64,000 bases of DNA, from contig NZ_JAIVAT010000007.1 in the NCBI RefSeq assembly GCF_020172085.1, positions 434,001 to 498,000 on the forward strand, written 5' to 3'. The stretch's first letter is position 1, and each line of letters opens with the position of its first letter. The notes beneath the pieces are model-generated. The model was not told where the DNA came from. It saw only the letters and a program-made list of their open reading frames with translations, and ran no database searches. Positions 1-7,480 of the stretch are shown piece after piece. A program made the translations under genes and the position numbers. The DNA comes from Rossellomorea aquimaris. Lineage in GTDB: Bacteria > Bacillota > Bacilli > Bacillales > Bacillaceae_B.

Positions 1-37
1 CCAAAACGTAAAGAGCTTACCAAGGCTGTACATAGAT

Positions 38-160
38 ATGAGCCGGTTTTGCCCACTTATGAGCTGGATTTAAAATTTATGAGCCGGATTTTCAAAATAT
101 GAGCCAGAATCCAGATTAATAATCCGTTATTTACTTTTATGAGCTCTTTGTCGAAAATTC
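38..160 (+). repeat. 20-bp-lattice array, ATGAGCCGG family
   Basis: The word ATGAGCCGG or a close variant recurs with its GAG at 40, 61, 81, 101 and 141. A decayed unit (AATCCG) fills the slot at 121, so every position from 61 falls on an exact 20-bp lattice. The remaining 11-12 bases of each unit are AT-rich and variable. The same word appears in reverse orientation at about 53283-53410. No gene is visible in positions 1-294. I know of no named family for it. Confidence 0.8.
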
Positions 161-294
161 TTTAATAATGAATACAGTAAACTCATCTAAAGGTCTATGC
201 TGCTTCTCTATTCTACAAACGTAACAATTTTATTACTGAGAAACGATTGAAGAGGATAGAAAATTTTGGAATAATAAAGATGAGGAGGAGTACT

Positions 295-492
295 ATGAAA
301 ATCAATGCCTATCTCATCCGTTTATCATTCTCCATCATGCTGATCTTCGGCGGGGCGCTTGCGATTTTTTACATAAAAACAGGAGATATTCTTGTGTACA
401 ATCTGATCGCGACTTGTGTTGGGATGGTTCTCCTTTTGGCTTCATGGATGTGGAGGACCAAGAAGAAATTAAAAGAGGGGGAAATGATATGA
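295..492 (+). CDS. Small two-helix membrane protein
   Basis: A 65-residue protein of unknown function. I chose the ATG at 295 because a GAGGAG site lies about 7 bases upstream; an upstream in-frame ATG at 247 lacks such a site. Two hydrophobic segments (about residues 7-25 and 32-50) are followed by a Lys/Arg-rich tail (RTKKKLK), so it is probably a hairpin membrane protein with a cytoplasmic C-terminus. Its stop overlaps the next start by 4 bases (ATGA), pointing to translational coupling in a three-gene operon with the genes at 489 and 788. I do not recognise the family. Confidence 0.7.
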   Translation: MKINAYLIRLSFSIMLIFGGALAIFYIKTGDILVYNLIATCVGMVLLLASWMWRTKKKLKEGEMI

Positions 493-791
493 TTGGTTGG
501 CTCAATGTAGGAAGCTTGTTGCTTGGAATTCTTGCCTGGACCCTTCCGGTAGTGACGCTTGTGACGTATAGAAAAAATCACCTCACCCTTGCCGTCATGA
601 GCATGTGCGCATGTGCACTGTCTTTGTCTTTCCAGATTTTCTATCACTATCATTTGGTCAAAGTTGGGGACTGGTCGGCAATAATGGATGTATCTGGATC
701 CGTGGCGTTCGCTTCAGCGATCCTGATCATCGTAACGATTCTGTTAAATACCATGACAATGATCCGTCATAAGAAAGAAGTGATATCATGA
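489..791 (+). CDS. Three-helix membrane protein, hypothetical
   Basis: A 100-residue protein with three hydrophobic stretches (about 5-27, 36-54 and 68-90) and a basic end (RHKKE). The start at 489 overlaps the stop of the preceding gene, and an AGAGGGGG site lies about 8 bases upstream. Its own stop overlaps the start at 788. The arrangement suggests one transcript encoding two small membrane proteins and one soluble protein. No catalytic motif is visible and I cannot assign a function. Confidence 0.7.
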   Translation: MIGWLNVGSLLLGILAWTLPVVTLVTYRKNHLTLAVMSMCACALSLSFQIFYHYHLVKVGDWSAIMDVSGSVAFASAILIIVTILLNTMTMIRHKKEVIS

Positions 792-1081
792 CTTCGAAAG
801 AAAACGTAAGGATTTGCGATAAAGGGCATACCTATGTAAAAAAGAGCGACTGCCCGACCTGCCCTGTCTGTGAAAAAGAACGGAAACCTGAGACCGGGTT
901 TCTATCGGTCCTCTCAAGTCCAGCGAGAAGGGCATTGGAGAATAACGGGATCACGACGTTGGAAGAGTTGGCTGCCTACAGTAAGAAAGAGATTCTTGCT
1001 TTTCACGGGATGGGGCCTTCTTCTATTCCTAAGCTTCGGAAGGCACTTGGCGAGAAGGGCTTGGCGTTTAAAGAAGAATAA
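788..1081 (+). CDS. Zinc-ribbon plus alpha-CTD/HhH-like protein
   Basis: A 97-residue soluble protein in two parts. Residues 9-30 hold paired cysteines (CDKGH, then CPTCPVC), a likely zinc-ribbon. Residues 38-95 (SSPARRALENNGITTLEEL, then HGMGPSSIPKLRKAL) match the helix-hairpin-helix fold of the RNA polymerase alpha-subunit C-terminal domain, which in RNAP binds UP-element DNA and activators. Stand-alone proteins of this type are known in Bacillus but have no settled role. It is the last gene of the operon, overlapping the previous gene by 4 bases and followed by a terminator. DNA binding is an inference from the fold. Confidence 0.75.
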   Translation: MTSKENVRICDKGHTYVKKSDCPTCPVCEKERKPETGFLSVLSSPARRALENNGITTLEELAAYSKKEILAFHGMGPSSIPKLRKALGEKGLAFKEE

Positions 1082-1105
1082 TATGAACTTATATAAAACT
1101 TTACG

Positions 1106-1140
1106 AAAACCGATTTTCATCCCTGAAAATCGGTTTTTTT
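1106..1140 (+). terminator. Rho-independent terminator
   Basis: A perfect stem of AACCGATTTTC with GAAAATCGGTT around a short loop, followed by seven T. It ends the operon of 295-1081. Confidence 0.9.
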
Positions 1141-1214
1141 CGTGAGAGAAGGTGGTACTACCGACAAAAATAAACAGAAAATGTCGAATAGTGTCTATGA
1201 AAGGGGGTGAAATC

Positions 1215-2042
1215 ATGCACATCAGATCAATCCTCTTCATGAGTATTTTGATAGGAGCAGCGGCAATCCAGCCGATTCATACATATGCACAAGATCACAG
1301 GGAAAACGACCATAGATCAGAGAAAGCCGCTATACATACGGATGCAGAGGATAAGGGGAAGAAAAACGTTCCTGAGAAACAAGACAAAGAAGAAAGCCAT
1401 GTGAAGACACCCGGTCCACCTCAGGTTTTGCCAGAAAAGGCTCAGGTACCTCAAAAAGGTAAGCAGACGGAAAAGGCTGTGCCTCCTGTTGTCCACCAAA
1501 AGGCTAATGCTCAGGAAAAACGGTCTGTGAAGGCTGCTGCAATAGTCAAAGAGTCAATAGATGCAAAGGAAGTAAGAGGAGAGGCGGACACCATCAGGCA
1601 AACTGTGCCTAAAGAAATTTCCAAACCTCTCAATGCGGAAAAACGAGAGGTAAAACAATCGGATGAGAAGCTTTCATATGCCGTTTCAAAGGCGGTCGTG
1701 AAAGAAGTAGAATCTCCTCCAGTAAAAAAGAAAACCTCAATTCGAACCTCTGTTCAGAAGCCGATTCCAGAACCGGATAACCACTCCCCATCCAAGAAGC
1801 AGCTAGTCGATATAGAAGTGATTCACACCTCTACACACCGGAACCAGCCTTCTGGAGGGAAGACTCAAGACCTTCCCGGTACGGGAACAAGTGCGACAAG
1901 CTTCATTGCAGTCGGATTCCTTTGGGAAACAGGGTTGTATCTTGGCAACATTTATCATGCTTCTGACGTTCAATACTGGTATCAGTGGATGAATGCCCCG
2001 CCTTCGCCACCGCCGGAAAAAGCTCCTTTTCTTACCGTTTAA
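1215..2042 (+). CDS. Secreted Lys/Glu-rich low-complexity protein
   Basis: A 275-residue exported protein. The start at 1215 follows AAGGGGGTGA. Residues 1-24 form a signal peptide that probably ends at TYA-Q. The body is Lys/Glu/Gln/Pro-rich and probably disordered, with repeated EK, QK and VK runs. Near the C-terminus is DLPGTG followed by a moderately hydrophobic stretch, which resembles a sortase LPxTG signal, but the tail is not basic and ends PPSPPPEKAPFLTV, so anchoring is doubtful. It lies 41 bases upstream of a second secreted protein of similar N-terminal composition, suggesting a shared role in the wall or spore surroundings. Function unknown. Confidence 0.65.
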   Translation: MHIRSILFMSILIGAAAIQPIHTYAQDHRENDHRSEKAAIHTDAEDKGKKNVPEKQDKEESHVKTPGPPQVLPEKAQVPQKGKQTEKAVPPVVHQKANAQEKRSVKAAAIVKESIDAKEVRGEADTIRQTVPKEISKPLNAEKREVKQSDEKLSYAVSKAVVKEVESPPVKKKTSIRTSVQKPIPEPDNHSPSKKQLVDIEVIHTSTHRNQPSGGKTQDLPGTGTSATSFIAVGFLWETGLYLGNIYHASDVQYWYQWMNAPPSPPPEKAPFLTV

Positions 2043-2083
2043 TACGAATTTAAATAACGATATAGAAGAGGAGAAAAACGAAC

Positions 2084-3247
2084 ATGAAAACAACAAACAA
2101 ATGGATGAAATCAATGGTTGTTACGACTGCATTATCATTTGGACTTATGTCTGGAGGCACGTTCGCTCAGGCAGCTGGAATGGATAAAGAAAAAGGGGAA
2201 AACGTGAAGGCTGAACAAGCCGTCCATTCAAAGCTTGAACATGAAAGAGAAAAAGAAACTCATGTAAAACCTGAGGCTCCTGAACAGTCGAAAGCAGAAG
2301 AAAATCAACATCAGGCAGAGAAGCAACAGGAAGAGCCTAAAAGACAAGCTGAAGAAAAGGCCAACTCTGCTAAACCTGACGTGAAGCCTAACACAGAAAA
2401 AAAAGCTGAAAAACCACAAAAAGCTAAAAACAAAAGAGTGAACTCACAGGCAAGCGAGCATGCAAGTGAAACAGCTGTCCAGCATGCAAACGAGAACTCA
2501 GCGGTTTTATCTTCAGCTCCGACAGAAGAAACACCTGAACAGCCGGAAGTGCCGGGAGAAGAATCCGAAGTAGTGACAGAATCCAATGAAGCTGAGGCAG
2601 CTGCGGACTATGCATACGGAGCGGACTCTGCTTCAACCGCAAACCCTGAAGGGCAGGATTTTTATATCGGGAAGTTAGGGTATGGAAGCAAGGTGCAGTT
2701 TGACATGACGACTGGCGGCGGCATTTTCTTCAACAGTGATAGAGCAGAGGAAGCTACGTACCTTTACGGATACTGGTTCCTTTCAGGTATGCAAATCGCA
2801 CCTGACGGCATCTCTCCGATTGAATGGGGAGAAAATCAGGCGGCACTTGCTCTCGAAACCTATGAAGCAATGAAAAGTGTCTATGGCACGAAAGTCAGAC
2901 CTGTCATCTTCATTGATGTTGAACCGGCTTATACGGGCATGAATAGCTATGATTATGCGAACAATCAATTGATTTACAGTGCATTCATTGATTATCTTGA
3001 AAAGTATGGGGGAGGCGTTAAACCTGGTACATACTCTTCTCCATGGAGCTGGGAAGTGTCGATGGGAGAATACACTCCCAACACGCCTGGTGCTTACTGG
3101 GTTGCATACTACCCGATGGAAGTGCCGACAGACCTGACAATGGACAACTCGGAATGGCTTGAATTCCCGGGAACGGACGAGCGGGCGGAAATTTGGCAGT
3201 ACTTCGGGGGAGAAAACGACTATAATGTCGCTTGGATGCTTCCTTAA
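2084..3247 (+). CDS. Secreted GH25/DUF1906-like glycosidase-fold protein
   Basis: A 387-residue protein starting at 2084 behind a GAGGAG site. Residues 1-30 are a signal peptide (cleavage near AQA-A). Residues 32-180 are a Lys/Glu/Gln/Ala-rich linker. Residues about 192-387 form a globular domain beginning DFYIGKLGYGSK, containing VIFIDVEPAYTG and ending AEIWQYFGGENDYNVAWML. The Asp/Glu pair in FIDVE and the closing WQY strand resemble GH25 muramidases and the DUF1906 glycoside-hydrolase-like fold. Peptidoglycan is the plausible substrate, but the match is partial and activity is an inference. The gene probably shares a transcript with 1215-2042. Confidence 0.65.
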   Translation: MKTTNKWMKSMVVTTALSFGLMSGGTFAQAAGMDKEKGENVKAEQAVHSKLEHEREKETHVKPEAPEQSKAEENQHQAEKQQEEPKRQAEEKANSAKPDVKPNTEKKAEKPQKAKNKRVNSQASEHASETAVQHANENSAVLSSAPTEETPEQPEVPGEESEVVTESNEAEAAADYAYGADSASTANPEGQDFYIGKLGYGSKVQFDMTTGGGIFFNSDRAEEATYLYGYWFLSGMQIAPDGISPIEWGENQAALALETYEAMKSVYGTKVRPVIFIDVEPAYTGMNSYDYANNQLIYSAFIDYLEKYGGGVKPGTYSSPWSWEVSMGEYTPNTPGAYWVAYYPMEVPTDLTMDNSEWLEFPGTDERAEIWQYFGGENDYNVAWMLP

Positions 3248-3275
3248 TATCGTAGGATAACAAAGTCCCATAAAG

Positions 3276-3309
3276 AAATCCCGGAGCGTGTGTGTTCCGG
3301 GATTTTTTT
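3276..3309 (+). terminator. Terminator after the GH25-like gene
   Basis: Stem AAATCCCGGA paired with TTCCGGGATTT around an 8-9 base loop, ending in a T-run. It lies in the short gap between convergent genes. Confidence 0.85.
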
Positions 3310-4075
3310 ACTTTCTTCCACTTATGATCATTCCATGACCTAGAACTTTTTTATTTAATAGAATACTTGGCATAGGAATAGACTCTGCCAGAGTATAGGA
3401 TTCGATGTCAGAAACACCATCTTTCATCAAGGAAGCGATAAGCTCGTTTACATCCCCGAAGGCTTTCTCATCTTGAAATAAATCCATGAAGACGAATTCG
3501 CCACCGGGCTTTAAGCACCTAAGCGCCTCTTTGATGACCGCGGTCTTATCAGTGGAATCCTTTACTTCATGAAAAGTCAGGCAGCTGACCACAACATCAA
3601 ATGCACCGTCTTGAAAAGGAAGTTTAGAAGCACTAGCTTTCAAGAAATGGATGCGATACGATACTCCTTCAATCTCAGCGTTTTGCTCGCATTGAGCTTT
3701 CGAATATTCCCAGTTCTCTCCCCAGTAGTCGATTCCAGTTAATGTGGAGATCGGAAACGCCTTGGCAAGTTTAATGATCAGTGAACCGCTCCCTGTACCG
3801 ATATCAAGGATTTTTCCTTCCCCACCATCCACTTTGGACACAATCAAATCATGAATCCTCGATTGATAGTTTCCTCCGAATGCCGCAAATTGATAGATAG
3901 AATAAGAGAGAATAAAGGCGATATAAAGAAACGGCAGCGAAAGCACTCCGGATGAGATGCGTAGATATACCGGTATGGGAAATAAAGTGCCCAGGAGAAG
4001 TAGGAGTGAAAGTCCTAAGAAAATAAGTAGTTTGTTCATTCGAATCCACGTTTGATAGTTTGGTTTCGTATTCAT
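3308..4075 (-). CDS. Membrane-anchored class I SAM methyltransferase
   Basis: A 255-residue protein. Residues 14-32 and 40-65 are hydrophobic and should anchor it. The rest is a Rossmann methyltransferase: motif I ILDIGTGSGSL (about 89-99) binds S-adenosylmethionine, the acidic end of strand 2 is in LTGIDYWG, and DGAFDVVVSCLTFHEV followed by LKPGGEFVFMD are motifs IV-VI. The substrate is not predictable; membrane tethering hints at a lipid, quinone or membrane protein. The start is supported by AAGGAAGGG upstream. It stands alone, divergent from the Ser/Arg-rich gene at 4380. Confidence 0.8.
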   Translation of the reverse strand: MNTKPNYQTWIRMNKLLIFLGLSLLLLLGTLFPIPVYLRISSGVLSLPFLYIAFILSYSIYQFAAFGGNYQSRIHDLIVSKVDGGEGKILDIGTGSGSLIIKLAKAFPISTLTGIDYWGENWEYSKAQCEQNAEIEGVSYRIHFLKASASKLPFQDGAFDVVVSCLTFHEVKDSTDKTAVIKEALRCLKPGGEFVFMDLFQDEKAFGDVNELIASLMKDGVSDIESYTLAESIPMPSILLNKKVLGHGMIISGRK

Positions 4076-4379
4076 TTGATTCCCTTCCTTAAGAGCTATA
4101 GTAAGTTTGTTTTTATTATAAAGGAATAAGTGGTTATCAGGTACTTGAAATAGTTTAGGAAAGTAATGAAGTTCAGAGGCTCAGAGCATGAATCATATGC
4201 TCTGAGCTGTTTTTATTTTGAAAGGAAATGAATTTTTATGAAATAGGGGCTATAAGTACAAACATTTTGCAAAATTGCGATCTGAATTTGAGTAATAAAT
4301 AAAAATCAGGACAAGAGACGTGTCAACAAGGACAAATACCAAATATAATATTCTATCTTGAATTAAAGGAGGAGAAGAT
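4076..4379. other. Intergenic region with an orphan terminator
   Basis: About 300 bases between divergent genes. It holds the hairpin at 4179-4207, the probable promoters of both neighbours (not firmly placed) and the AAAGGAGGAG ribosome binding site of the 4380 gene. I see no further coding sequence. Confidence 0.6.
4179..4219 (+). terminator. Orphan terminator-like hairpin
   Basis: Perfect 11-bp stem GCTCAGAGCAT / ATGCTCTGAGC with a 7-base loop, then TGTTTTTATTTT. No plus-strand gene ends upstream, since the methyltransferase runs the other way, so it may close a small RNA starting near 4100 or act as a leader terminator. Confidence 0.7.
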
Positions 4380-4556
4380 ATGCCACCAAGAAAGCCGAAA
4401 AAACACTCGAAAAGTTCTACGGGATCATCTAGTTCTACTGGTTCTAGAAGATCTACTGGATCAAGCAGTTCACGCAGTTCAAGCAGTTCACGCAGTTCAA
4501 GTAGTTCAAGCAGTTCAAGTAGTTCAAGCAGTTCACGCGGAAGAAGAAACTGCTAA
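4380..4556 (+). CDS. Ser/Arg-rich small protein, candidate CotH substrate
   Basis: A 58-residue protein starting at 4380 behind a near-perfect AAAGGAGGAG site. It opens with a basic MPPRKPKKHSK, then is almost only Ser, with Arg, Gly and Thr, in units of SSSR and SSSS, and ends RGRRNC. The DNA is a run of AGTTCA/AGC codons prone to slippage. CotH-family kinases phosphorylate serines in Ser/Arg/Lys-rich coat proteins such as CotB and CotG of B. subtilis. The gene lies 104 bases upstream of a CotH kinase, and cotG and cotH are neighbours in B. subtilis. I therefore infer a miniature CotG/CotB-like substrate. Length and composition vary freely in such proteins, so homology cannot be shown by eye. 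Confidence 0.7.
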   Translation: MPPRKPKKHSKSSTGSSSSTGSRRSTGSSSSRSSSSSRSSSSSSSSSSSSSSRGRRNC

Positions 4557-4574
4557 CAGAGGAACCAAGGGGGC

Positions 4575-4613
4575 AAAAAAGTAGAAGATACGTTCTTGTT
4601 TCTTCTACTTTTT
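4575..4613 (+). terminator. Terminator between the Ser/Arg gene and cotH
   Basis: Stem AAAAAGTAGAAG with CTTCTACTTTTT, a 14-base loop and a T-run. It separates the small gene from the kinase gene, so the two may be expressed at different levels. Confidence 0.8.
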
Positions 4614-4660
4614 GTTTCGAGATTTCATTAGAGGACTGATATTACGATGAAAGGAGCATC

Positions 4661-5752
4661 ATGGACATGACTATGTCCCTCCCGTTATATGAATTACTAT
4701 TTGAGAAAAATGATTTAAGGGAGCTTCAAAGCGATGTGTGGAATGATCTGCCGGTACCTGCTCATATCAAAATTGATCAAGAAACCTATGATATCGATAT
4801 TTGTTACAGAGGGTCCTACACAAGGGAATTAGAAAAGAAATCTTATTATGTAGAGTTTGTGAATCCGAGGACATATGATGGCAAACTAGATATCCACTTG
4901 AATGCGGAATTGTATGATCCTTCGCACTTCCGGAACAAGCTCTCCCTGGATTTCATGAGGGATATTGGCATCCACACTCCAGAAAGCCAGCATATTTTCC
5001 TTATTCAGAACGGTAAGCCACTGGGCCTCTACCTCCAACTTGAATCCGTTGACCAAATTTACTTAGGAAGTCGTAATCTCCCATTGGGTCCAATTTATTA
5101 CGCGACCAATAATAATGCGAATTTCTCCTTGAAAAGAAAAGGAAAAAAGAAAAAATCTTTAGTCTCTGGTTATCAAAGAAAATATGGAAATGAGCAAGAG
5201 GATGAATACCTCATCGACCTTGTAAAGACAATCAATACCACACCTAGCTCTTCCCTCTCAGATGTCCTTCCCAACCTTCTAGACGTTGAAAATTACTTAA
5301 AATGGCTCGCAGGAGCTGTTTGTACGATGAATAACGATGGCTTCACTCATAACTACGCGTTGTATCGCAATCCAGAAAACGGACTGTTTAGCATCATCCC
5401 CTGGGATTATGATGCTACATTCGGGAGAAAAGTCAGCGGCGGAGTCATGAATTACGATTACGTACCCTTAACGGGAAAAGAAAAAAATAAACTAACCACT
5501 CGGCTTATGAAGGTTCCTGAATTCAGAAAGCAATATAAAGAGTTATTAGAAGAAATCCTTGAAACGAAATTTACCGTGAAGTACTTAAAAGAGAACATTA
5601 TGGCGTTACATGCCAACCTGCGGCCATATGTACTGGATGATCCTCATATTAAGCAAGATATCCGGCAGTTTGACCGGGAGCCTTCGTTTATTTTTGAGTT
5701 CATTAAAGCCAGGCGTGCTTTTCTTAAAAAGGAATTAAAGATGTTGGATTAG
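4661..5752 (+). CDS. cotH: CotH-type spore coat protein kinase
   Basis: A 363-residue protein, close to the usual CotH length. Family signatures are visible in order: YRGSYTRELEKKSYYVEF (about 49-66, the glycine-rich/lysine region), FRNKLSLDFMRDIG, GLYLQLESVD, MNNDGFTHNYALYR (about 223-236, catalytic loop with Asp226, Asn231) and IIPWDYDATFG (about 246-255, metal-binding Asp). CotH is an atypical kinase that phosphorylates Ser-rich spore coat proteins and is needed for coat assembly. The start at 4661 follows AAAGGAGC. The preceding gene encodes a probable substrate. There is no signal peptide, as expected for a protein acting in the mother cell. Confidence 0.85.
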   Translation: MDMTMSLPLYELLFEKNDLRELQSDVWNDLPVPAHIKIDQETYDIDICYRGSYTRELEKKSYYVEFVNPRTYDGKLDIHLNAELYDPSHFRNKLSLDFMRDIGIHTPESQHIFLIQNGKPLGLYLQLESVDQIYLGSRNLPLGPIYYATNNNANFSLKRKGKKKKSLVSGYQRKYGNEQEDEYLIDLVKTINTTPSSSLSDVLPNLLDVENYLKWLAGAVCTMNNDGFTHNYALYRNPENGLFSIIPWDYDATFGRKVSGGVMNYDYVPLTGKEKNKLTTRLMKVPEFRKQYKELLEEILETKFTVKYLKENIMALHANLRPYVLDDPHIKQDIRQFDREPSFIFEFIKARRAFLKKELKMLD

Positions 5753-5780
5753 TTATCGTTTCAAATGAATGCAAACAATA

Positions 5781-5810
5781 GGAGAGCTTGCTAGGCTTTC
5801 CTTTTTTATT
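5781..5810 (+). terminator. Terminator after cotH
   Basis: Stem GGAGAGC / GCTTTCC with one mismatch, followed by TTTTTTATTT. Confidence 0.75.
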
Positions 5811-5862
5811 TGGAGGGTATGATAAGATGATGTCATATGATTCAACATAAGAAGGTGAGCAA

Positions 5863-6756
5863 ATGGACATCAGACACTTAAAATACTTCATAGAGGTGAC
5901 TCGTTTTAAGAGTTTCACCCGCGCGGCGGATCACTTGTTTGTGACGCAGCCGACGATTAGTAAGATGATCCGGAATCTGGAGGATGAGCTTGGCGTTGAG
6001 CTGTTTGACCGTTCCAGGAAGCAGCTCGTGCTGACGGATGCAGGCCGGGCTATTTTGAAGCAAGCCCAGACGATCGATAAAGCATTCGAGAATGTCCAGC
6101 ATGAGCTGGATGACCTGATCGGCCTTCAGCGGGGGCATATCCGAATTGGACTCCCGCCTATCATGGACGCAGGTCAGTTCATCAAGGTGCTCGGGGAATT
6201 CCATGCGCTCTATCCCGGCATCACGTTCCAGCTGATTGAGAACGGGACGAAACGGATTGAAGAGGATATCCTCGCTGATCAACTGGATGTCGGTGTCGGT
6301 GTGCTGCCTGCTGCTGAGGAAGATTTCCATTACTTTTCGTTCATGAAAGAGGAACTGCGGCTCGTGGTGCCGAGAACCCACCGATTGGCGGGAAGAAAGC
6401 AAGTCAAATTGATGGAGCTTGAGGACGAACAGCTCATTCTATTTAACAAAGATTTTGCCTTGAATGACCGGATCCGGGAGGCATGCAAGAAAGCCGGCTT
6501 TATCCCGAAAGTAGTATCCGAAAGCTCGCAGTGGGACTTCATCGGGAAGATGATCGAGGCGGAACTTGGGATTTCGATCCTGCCTTTCAGCGTGTACGAG
6601 CAGTTGAAAGAAGATCTGATCGCGATTCGCGTCGTGAAACCCGTCATCGAGTGGGACCTCGCCATCATTTGGAGGAAAAATCAATACTTATCCTATGCCA
6701 CGAAAGAGTGGCTGACTTTTACCCAGGAACGATTAATGGGGAGCATTTCCGACTGA
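5863..6756 (+). CDS. LysR-type transcriptional regulator (CidR-like)
   Basis: A 297-residue LysR regulator. Residues 1-60 are the winged helix-turn-helix (FTRAADHLFVTQPTISKMIRNLE); residues 90-290 are the periplasmic-binding-like effector domain (HIRIGLPPIMD at the start of it). The sequence most resembles the CidR/YwbI group, which in Bacillus and Staphylococcus controls cidAB holin-like genes and acetate/acetoin overflow genes, but no such genes lie next to it here, so the target is open. The start is supported by AGAAGGTGAG. The gene is monocistronic between two terminators. Confidence 0.8.
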   Translation: MDIRHLKYFIEVTRFKSFTRAADHLFVTQPTISKMIRNLEDELGVELFDRSRKQLVLTDAGRAILKQAQTIDKAFENVQHELDDLIGLQRGHIRIGLPPIMDAGQFIKVLGEFHALYPGITFQLIENGTKRIEEDILADQLDVGVGVLPAAEEDFHYFSFMKEELRLVVPRTHRLAGRKQVKLMELEDEQLILFNKDFALNDRIREACKKAGFIPKVVSESSQWDFIGKMIEAELGISILPFSVYEQLKEDLIAIRVVKPVIEWDLAIIWRKNQYLSYATKEWLTFTQERLMGSISD

Positions 6757-6773
6757 GGAATGCTCTTTTTTTT
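6741..6773 (+). terminator. Terminator overlapping the LysR stop codon
   Basis: Stem GAGCATTTCC / GGAATGCTC with a 6-base loop that contains the stop codon, then eight T. Confidence 0.9.
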
Positions 6774-6894
6774 GCCTCGATTTAGGGGAAATGGGGATTG
6801 ATACCATTCAGTTGTAAGCCGTTGCATAGACAGCATCTATGGTGATGATGAGGAACATTCATTTCACTTATCGGAATCAGGGGCGTACACTTTG

Positions 6895-6916
6895 GGTATC
6901 AAACGTTTGAAATACC
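6895..6916. promoter_or_regulatory. Inverted repeat upstream of the thioesterase gene
   Basis: A perfect 10-bp palindrome CAAACGTTTG is flanked by GGTAT on the left and ATACC on the right, offset by two A. It lies 28 bases before the start at 6944 and looks like a repressor operator. The regulator is unknown. Confidence 0.5.
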
Positions 6917-6943
6917 ATTTACACACAGAAAGGACTTGTTTTC

Positions 6944-7480
6944 ATGCCTCAAACCAAGCATCCGAAAGAAAGTCTGGTCGTCAGTACCGATCAGGTTATG
7001 ATCAATGATTTAAACAACTATAACACCCTATTCGGGGGCGTTTTGATGAAGAAGCTTGATAACAACGCGACGTTATCCGCCAGACGCCATGCACGGGTTA
7101 AGGAGTGCGTGACGGCATCAACCGATTCCATTGACTTCCTGTATCCGATTCACCAATCCGATTCCGTATGCGTCGAATCTTTCGTCTCTTACGTCGGAAA
7201 TAAATCAATGGAAATCTTTTGCAAGGTGATCGCAGAAGACATGATCACAGGGGAAAGACGAATGGCGGCAACGGCCTTCCTTACTTTCGTGGCTCTGGAT
7301 GAAAATAAAATACCTGTTAAAGTTCCGGAAATCGTACCGGAAACGGAAGAAGAGAAATTCTTGTTCGAATCAGGAAAAGAACGGGCGGAAAGAAGAAGAA
7401 TCCGCCGCAAACAAAGTAAAATCCTGAATGGCATCATCGGACTAGAAAAACCTTGGAATATGGGAGGGGAAGCATCATGA
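6944..7480 (+). CDS. Acyl-CoA thioesterase, hotdog fold
   Basis: A 178-residue cytosolic enzyme of the YciA/BACH-like hotdog family that hydrolyses acyl-CoA to free acid and CoA. The signature DLNNYNTLFGGVLMKKLDNNATLSARRHA (about 24-52) carries the catalytic Asn/Asp region, and DFLYPIHQSDSVCVESFVSY and AATAFLTFVAL are the conserved hotdog strands. The C-terminus is a basic helix (RAERRRIRRKQSK). Its stop overlaps the next start (ATGA), so it is co-translated with the gene at 7477. A palindrome upstream suggests regulation, perhaps by a lipid-responsive factor. Confidence 0.85.
   Translation: MPQTKHPKESLVVSTDQVMINDLNNYNTLFGGVLMKKLDNNATLSARRHARVKECVTASTDSIDFLYPIHQSDSVCVESFVSYVGNKSMEIFCKVIAEDMITGERRMAATAFLTFVALDENKIPVKVPEIVPETEEEKFLFESGKERAERRRIRRKQSKILNGIIGLEKPWNMGGEAS

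Noticed and set aside
2783-3271. Minus-strand open frames within the GH25-like gene
   Set aside because: Antisense shadows of a clear coding region; no start signal.
4340-4375. Possible sigma-K promoter before the Ser/Arg-rich gene
   Set aside because: AATATAATA resembles the -10 (CATANNNTA), but no AC at the right distance for the -35 was found, so I did not list it.
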